In this document: piece by piece, positions 59,579 through 64,000 of the stretch | How positions within the stretch are numbered: position 1 is the first letter of the stretch | Layout: every line of letters begins with the position of its first letter | Assembly: GCF_018991925.1 (NCBI RefSeq) | Contig: NW_024742338.1 | Location: 3,798,261 to 3,862,260 of the forward strand | Length of the DNA stretch: 64,000 bases | Direction: 5' to 3' | From: Homarus americanus | Taxonomy: Eukaryota; Arthropoda; Malacostraca; Decapoda; Nephropidae | Position numbers and translations under genes: made by a program | The notes under the pieces: generated by a model | The model's input: the letters and a program-made list of their open reading frames with translations, nothing else | The model's database searches: none | Told to the model about the DNA's origin: nothing

Positions 59579-60199
59579 AGGGCCCCCCAAACTACTTGTC
59601 TCTTCTTATAACACTTCATATCTCTCTGTTGCTGAGTCCCCTCAAGTAACCCTTGCCCAGTGGCGTCAGCTTGTGAGTGATAACCATCTCACCTGATCCT
59701 TATCTCACTCCACATTTTATCTCCCCTGATAACCATTTCACAACATATCACGGAGACAGTTTAGTGTTATGATGGTTTATCTTCAGGTGATGATATAATC
59801 TGGGGTGCTTAATCTTCAACTGATCCACAAATCACTAATATTATCTAAAATAAGTAATACTATTGTTCTAGATTTAATAGCAGTGGTTTGCCCCGTGACA
59901 GTCCTGCAGGTGTAGAAGCAGCCGTCAACACAACAACGTCACCCTGAGGTAGTTTACGCCCCCCCCCAAAATAAACACTGTGACTCCTGTTGTCTCGGTA
60001 GGGTTGTCAAAATCATCGATCCTTTGTCGTATTATCTAACATAAAATTGTAAAGATACTTTCTTGTGTATCTGTGTAACTCACATTATAAGGGAAAGCCC
60101 AGGGAGACCGGAACACCCGCCAACTGCACTGGTTAACCCCTAAACAAAATCCCCAAATAGGTTTACAATAAGTCCCAAAAATTCTTATGGCTGCTTTTT

Positions 60200-60720
60200 G
60201 CAACATATTCAAAATGGCCGTACTTAGCATATCAAAGTGGCTGCTCTTAACATCAAAATGGCCACTTTAAAAACCAAATGGCCACTTTAAAAACCAAATG
60301 GCCACTTCAAAAAAACAAATGGCCACTCTAAATAACAAAATGGCAGCTCTAAATTACAAAATGGCGGATCACCTAAAGAATCGTCACCCCAGGTTCTCCC
60401 ACCTGAAGAATCACCACCCCATCCCATAATATAGATAATATGGCAAAATGCACACTGCTAAATACAAAATAGTTTACTTAATATTCCAAAATACACGATG
60501 CATATTACAATGGGTAGGTTAGGTTAGCTTAGGCCTGAAGATTAACCACCATGGAAGGTACTGACCCCACCTGAAGAATGGTCACCCTGCCAAGCTCTGG
60601 GGTGACGATTCTTCAGGTGATCCAAAATGGCCACTCTATATAACAAAATGGCCACTCTATATAACAAAATAGTCTATCTAAATAACGAAATGGTCGTTCT
60701 GACTATAATTCCTAGATGGC
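60200..60720. repeat. Degenerate tandem array of AAAATGGCCACT units
   Basis: Units of about 20 bp with the theme AAAATGGCCACTCTAAATAAC occur at 60210-60365 and again at 60625-60720. Copies of GGTGACGATTCTTCAGGT and its complement (60370-60420, 60598-60620) lie between. The ATGGC core recalls the array at 57-58.5 kb on the opposite strand, but the units are not clearly homologous. Confidence 0.75.
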
Positions 60721-61435
60721 CGTTCACCCTAACAATATACTGTATAAAGATCAGTGTCACTTGGTAAGTGCCAGAGACTAATTAATTAAGAGCACGTAAG
60801 AAGGACGAGACTTGCAGGTCAATGATCTGTTATTTTAACTGTATGTAATGTTGATATGATATGCACGAGTATAATAATTTTACTACTGCATCTTATTATT
60901 ATTATTGTTGTTGTTATTATTATTATTGTCTTCGCCCCAACACGAGATCCAAGATATTTACCCCAAGATCCTCCAGGGAGTCTCAGTTCAATTTTACCTT
61001 AATTTTTTCAGCCAACTTCGTGTCGTTGCTAAATTCAGCAAGACATGGGAGGAAAATTCAACACCTGTCTGTCTGTCTGTCTATGTATTTACCTAATGGC
61101 CACTTACTGGAGGTGGCCATGACGAGGGAAGGAGGTCAGTGGCCTGTGTACCTCCATTGTTGTTGAGCTATTTAGAAGCCTAGTACCAGAGAACGTTTAG
61201 CGTGGAGGACTGTGGTCGCCAGCCCTCACACATGAACACGGTACTCTGATTGAATGACTGTCTCTATTCCACAGCTTAAGGTGATAGATTGTCCCATAGG
61301 TCTCCCAGCCTCTGTGTGAAGAACTATTTCTGTATGTTTGTTCTGGTGGTGCTTGACACAACACGTCATGACGTCATCGATGACTACAAGACCTCAGAGA
61401 CGGATTTGAGGAGAATGGACAGATGGTCCTGTAGT
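60721..61435. other. Non-coding stretch
   Basis: Contains a TTATTATTATTG run near 60890-60930. The open frame 60861-61166 is not supported by splice sites or motifs. Confidence 0.45.
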
Positions 61436-61439
61436 GGAT

Positions 61440-61881
61440 TCCTCCCCTACAAACGCTGTTTGTCGCTGGCTAGCCGACCCCGCGAATTCCCCAGTGTATG
61501 CCTCGTGGCTTAGGTCAACCAGCGCCGCCATACATCACGGAGGTCAACTATTAAGCCAAGCCTACCTCCGCTATATAAGACTTGACCTCGTGGTGACCTG
61601 CCTCTTTTCTACCTACACCAACCAGCAAGCAACACCTCCTCATCCTCCTGCCTGGCGGCCCTCGCTCCCGCCGGGGAGCATGGCGACCCACAAGCTGGTC
61701 CTCCTCTGAGCATCTTCACCAACCAGCTCTCCCTACTCACGCTTGTAACCATGCTGCCTCCTCCCAGCACCAGCCACTAAGCTGCATTGTACATTCAATA
61801 CAACATGTATACACAGAGCACATTGTGAGTTTCCTTTCTCCAACCCATCCTGAGTGTGAACCAAACATCTCGTACCCCACA
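61440..61881 (+). mobile_element. Solo LTR, copy E
   Basis: The 442-bp block from TGTAGTGGATTCCTCCCC to CGTACCCCACA is flanked by GTCC on both sides (61436-61439 and 61882-61885). A TATA-like CTATATAAGACTT lies near 61571. Same family as copies A and D, and likely recent given the intact duplication. Confidence 0.9.
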
Positions 61882-62656
61882 GTCCCATCACAGCTGTCCT
61901 AGCGAATGCTTTCCCTTCGTGCTGGGGAATCCTTGTAGTGCAATATTAGTACAGGATCAGATATAAATACATACATACAGGAATATTACAATAAAGACGA
62001 TTTTTACAGGACAAATTCCCACCACACTATTCCAAATGAACTAAAATCCCATCAGAAAACAAGTGCATCGTCGAAACTCCTCCCCCACCTCCCCCGGCCC
62101 CATAAGTCTTCGCATTAACTTATTGGAATTTTCTGCAACTGGATATAACGGCTGCACCAACCCACGCTTTAATACCTATACGAGAATATATACACACTCT
62201 TCTGTCGCCTCTTGACATTCAGCGAAAACCTATTACATATAAATCAGTGTTCGTGTATGTAGTTCAGGTCCTAATTATAATAAAGAGGGTATTTGGTTTC
62301 TGTCAATTAATAGTGAAATGTACAGATAGTAACGTTAGTTCAGTGTATGTGTAGTAAAGAGTACAGGTGCGCGAATACTGACAAACAGCGTAACGATTTA
62401 ACCAAAGATTTGAAAGTAAAAACAGTAATCAAAACGAAATCCGTGAAGAAGATGTTGTTTATTTACACTTTAGGAGAAGAGTAATTACATAACAAGATAA
62501 AGGATGAGGACGCCTGGCAGTGGCTGGGTGGCTCAGTGAGGGTCAGTGTGGCGTGGTGAGAACATCTCTCGCCCTGCACCAGTGGCCCCATGACCCTACT
62601 CACCAGAACGTAAACACACCTGCCAATTATCACAAGTACAATAAAAACTCGCCATC
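61882..62656. promoter_or_regulatory. Upstream region of the 62657 gene (promoter and 5' UTR not resolved)
   Basis: No exon or clear TATA box could be fixed. GC content rises over about 62510-62620 just before the ATG, as expected for a 5' UTR. Confidence 0.35.
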
Positions 62657-62849
62657 ATGGACCACGAGACTAAATCTACACAAGAGACATCTCCCGGTAT
62701 GGTTTCCAGGATACCCAACGATCCTATGGCGGTGACCTGGGCGGAGAAATACAGCGACACGTTAGAAAAGTATTGGAACAGGTTGCCTAACTTCGTGGGA
62801 ACTTTCATTGCCAGTGTAGCCGTGTTTATCCTGGGATCCACAATTAGAG
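62657..62849 (+). CDS. First coding exon of an unrecognised small single-pass membrane protein (3' part outside or at edge)
   Basis: ATG in good context (gccatcATGG) opens 64 codons plus one base up to a consensus donor aga g|gtaagg. Residues 1-27 are polar (MDHETKSTQETSPGM start). Residues 28-45 form a likely amphipathic stretch (AEKYSDTLEKYWNRL). Residues 46-62 (FVGTFIASVAVFILGST) make one membrane helix, followed by a positive Arg. Without splicing the frame ends after KE, but the donor looks genuine. No family is recognised; the layout suits a small tail- or mid-anchored organelle membrane protein. Confidence 0.6.
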
Positions 62850-63920
62850 GTAAGGAATAGCGTGTGTGTGTGTAGTGAACCATTTGTCTGCATCTGAGTA
62901 CTTCAAGTCTAACACGGCCGGCACTGTACTCGACCGATTCATTTATCTAAACTGTAAAGTTAGGTATTCATTTACAGATGACTGGAGAGGTGGTGTCCAG
63001 GGATCGAACCAGCAATTCTTGGGACAGGTGGCGATCTCTGTATCCACTTCGTCACCGCTGCTCTACCTTACAAGAAGGATATCATCAAAATAGTTGGGGG
63101 GGGGGGGGTGTTCTGTTTCTAAGGAATTGTTAATTGAATCTACTTATGAATAACGAATCCGGATCGGCAGGTGGGTGGTGACCTCCTCGCTGGAGTGTGT
63201 CCTGTTCTAGCGGGACCGAAGATCTGAATGACGTGATATACTCGTGTACTCATGTTTGACAATATTCAGGAACAGGTTCGCGCTAAACTCAGTCGTGTTT
63301 CAAGTTATGGTCGCTGAGAGCCGGGGACCTTGGACCATGACCGAGATGAATCCTGTCGTTTCCGCTAGTTAGGGACGTCCCTGTAGAGCGCTGCACCACT
63401 ATCAGGGCATCAAGGGCCATTTAATTTATCAAACATTATGGGTCAAATGGTTAAGCGGCAGCAAAGGAAAGACTGGGACAGAGAAACAACTTTATTCTAT
63501 TGAGGAAGACCTTCGAGACGTAACATCAAGAATAAAATTGTCTGTGGCCGTGTTCCCACTGCTGCCACTGAACCATTTGTCCAAATAAATTCTACCAAGT
63601 CATGGGTCAGTCTATATTGACCTTTTTTAAGGATAATTGCTGATTGACAACAATTTAGTCCACATTTCCCAGCTTTACAAAAAATTTGGAGTCATGTGTA
63701 CAAAGCAAACTATGATCAGATATATATAATAAAACAGTTAATGAATAGCACCAGTACTAACCTAACCTAACCCATCCTGTCCTAGTGTGAGCCTAACCTG
63801 ACCTATCTGGGATAACATTGGGTAGTGTTATGGCAACTAAGGATGTCCTGAATGAAATAGTCAGTATGTAAAGGTTTATAGTTACACCTGAAGAGAGAAA
63901 ATATGATGATAATATTGTGA
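62850..63920. other. Probable intron of the 62657 gene
   Basis: Contains a poly-G tract at about 63095-63109 and a CCTAACCTAACCC run near 63760 (complement of TTAGG). No RNA gene could be supported. Confidence 0.4.
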
Positions 63921-63928
63921 TGTGCAGA

Positions 63929-63990
63929 GGACCAGAGGAGCTGACGAAGATGAGGGACATTGTAATTCAGTTATGTTTTGTTTCAAGCAC
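63929..63990 (+). CDS. Possible second exon of the 62657 gene
   Basis: After gtgcagag at 63928, the frame that fits the upstream phase reads GPEELTKMRDIVIQLCFVSS and then a stop near the window edge. The upstream pyrimidine tract is weak, and an acceptor two bases earlier would stop after five codons. Kept only as a candidate. Confidence 0.25.
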
Positions 63991-64000
63991 GTAACATTTA

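Noticed and set aside
62970..63060. Segment with GGATCGAACC resembling a tRNA T-loop on one strand
   Set aside because: No cloverleaf with a 7-bp acceptor stem or anticodon arm could be drawn.

Overview
This is a eukaryotic nuclear window: AT-rich, intron-dense, and full of microsatellites and transposon remnants. No operons, ribosome binding sites or CRISPR arrays are expected, and none were seen. GT-AG introns, short exons, a metazoan HBS1-like gene, a DOCK-like tail, scattered arthropod-type TTAGG runs and a very high density of the pentamer ACAGT (as in TACAGTACTGTA) suggest an arthropod, most likely a decapod crustacean. The species cannot be fixed from sequence alone.

Three protein-coding loci can be supported. 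(1) Plus strand, about 3.9-9.8 kb: the last five coding exons of a large gene whose proline/serine-rich tail carries a Crk-type SH3 ligand (PPLPVK). It is probably the C-terminus of a DOCK-A/myoblast-city Rac exchange factor, and the rest lies left of the window. (2) Minus strand, 56566 down to 40656: a complete HBS1-like translational GTPase, reconstructed here as 15 coding exons and 748 residues, from MSRHRDVRK to a three-residue terminal exon (ILE, stop). It acts with Pelota/Dom34 in rescue of stalled ribosomes. (3) Plus strand from 62657: the first coding exon of an unrecognised small protein with one membrane helix, continuing off the right edge.

The remainder is mobile or repetitive DNA. 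One LTR family is present as three clean solo LTRs with 4-bp target duplications (32100, 34475, 61440) and a rearranged inverted pair enclosing a decayed gag-like remnant (32847-34373). A diverged relative sits at 16432 inside a GC-rich minisatellite, also with a 4-bp duplication. Tigger/pogo-type elements with TA duplications lie at 3173, 35458 and 38031, and a transposase N-terminal fragment lies at 53226. Non-LTR retrotransposon fragments lie at about 24.1 and 29.4 kb. Several palindromic foldback elements are present (22156, 23711, 30499, 55022, 55825).

The most unusual structure is a roughly 1.4-kb array of ~19-bp units at 57140-58535, each with a YY1/Pho-like GCCGCCAT or GCCACCAT core. 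It is bracketed by 55-bp near-perfect inverted repeats and lies about 0.5 kb upstream of the HBS1L start codon. No complete autonomous transposon or novel enzymatic system was found.
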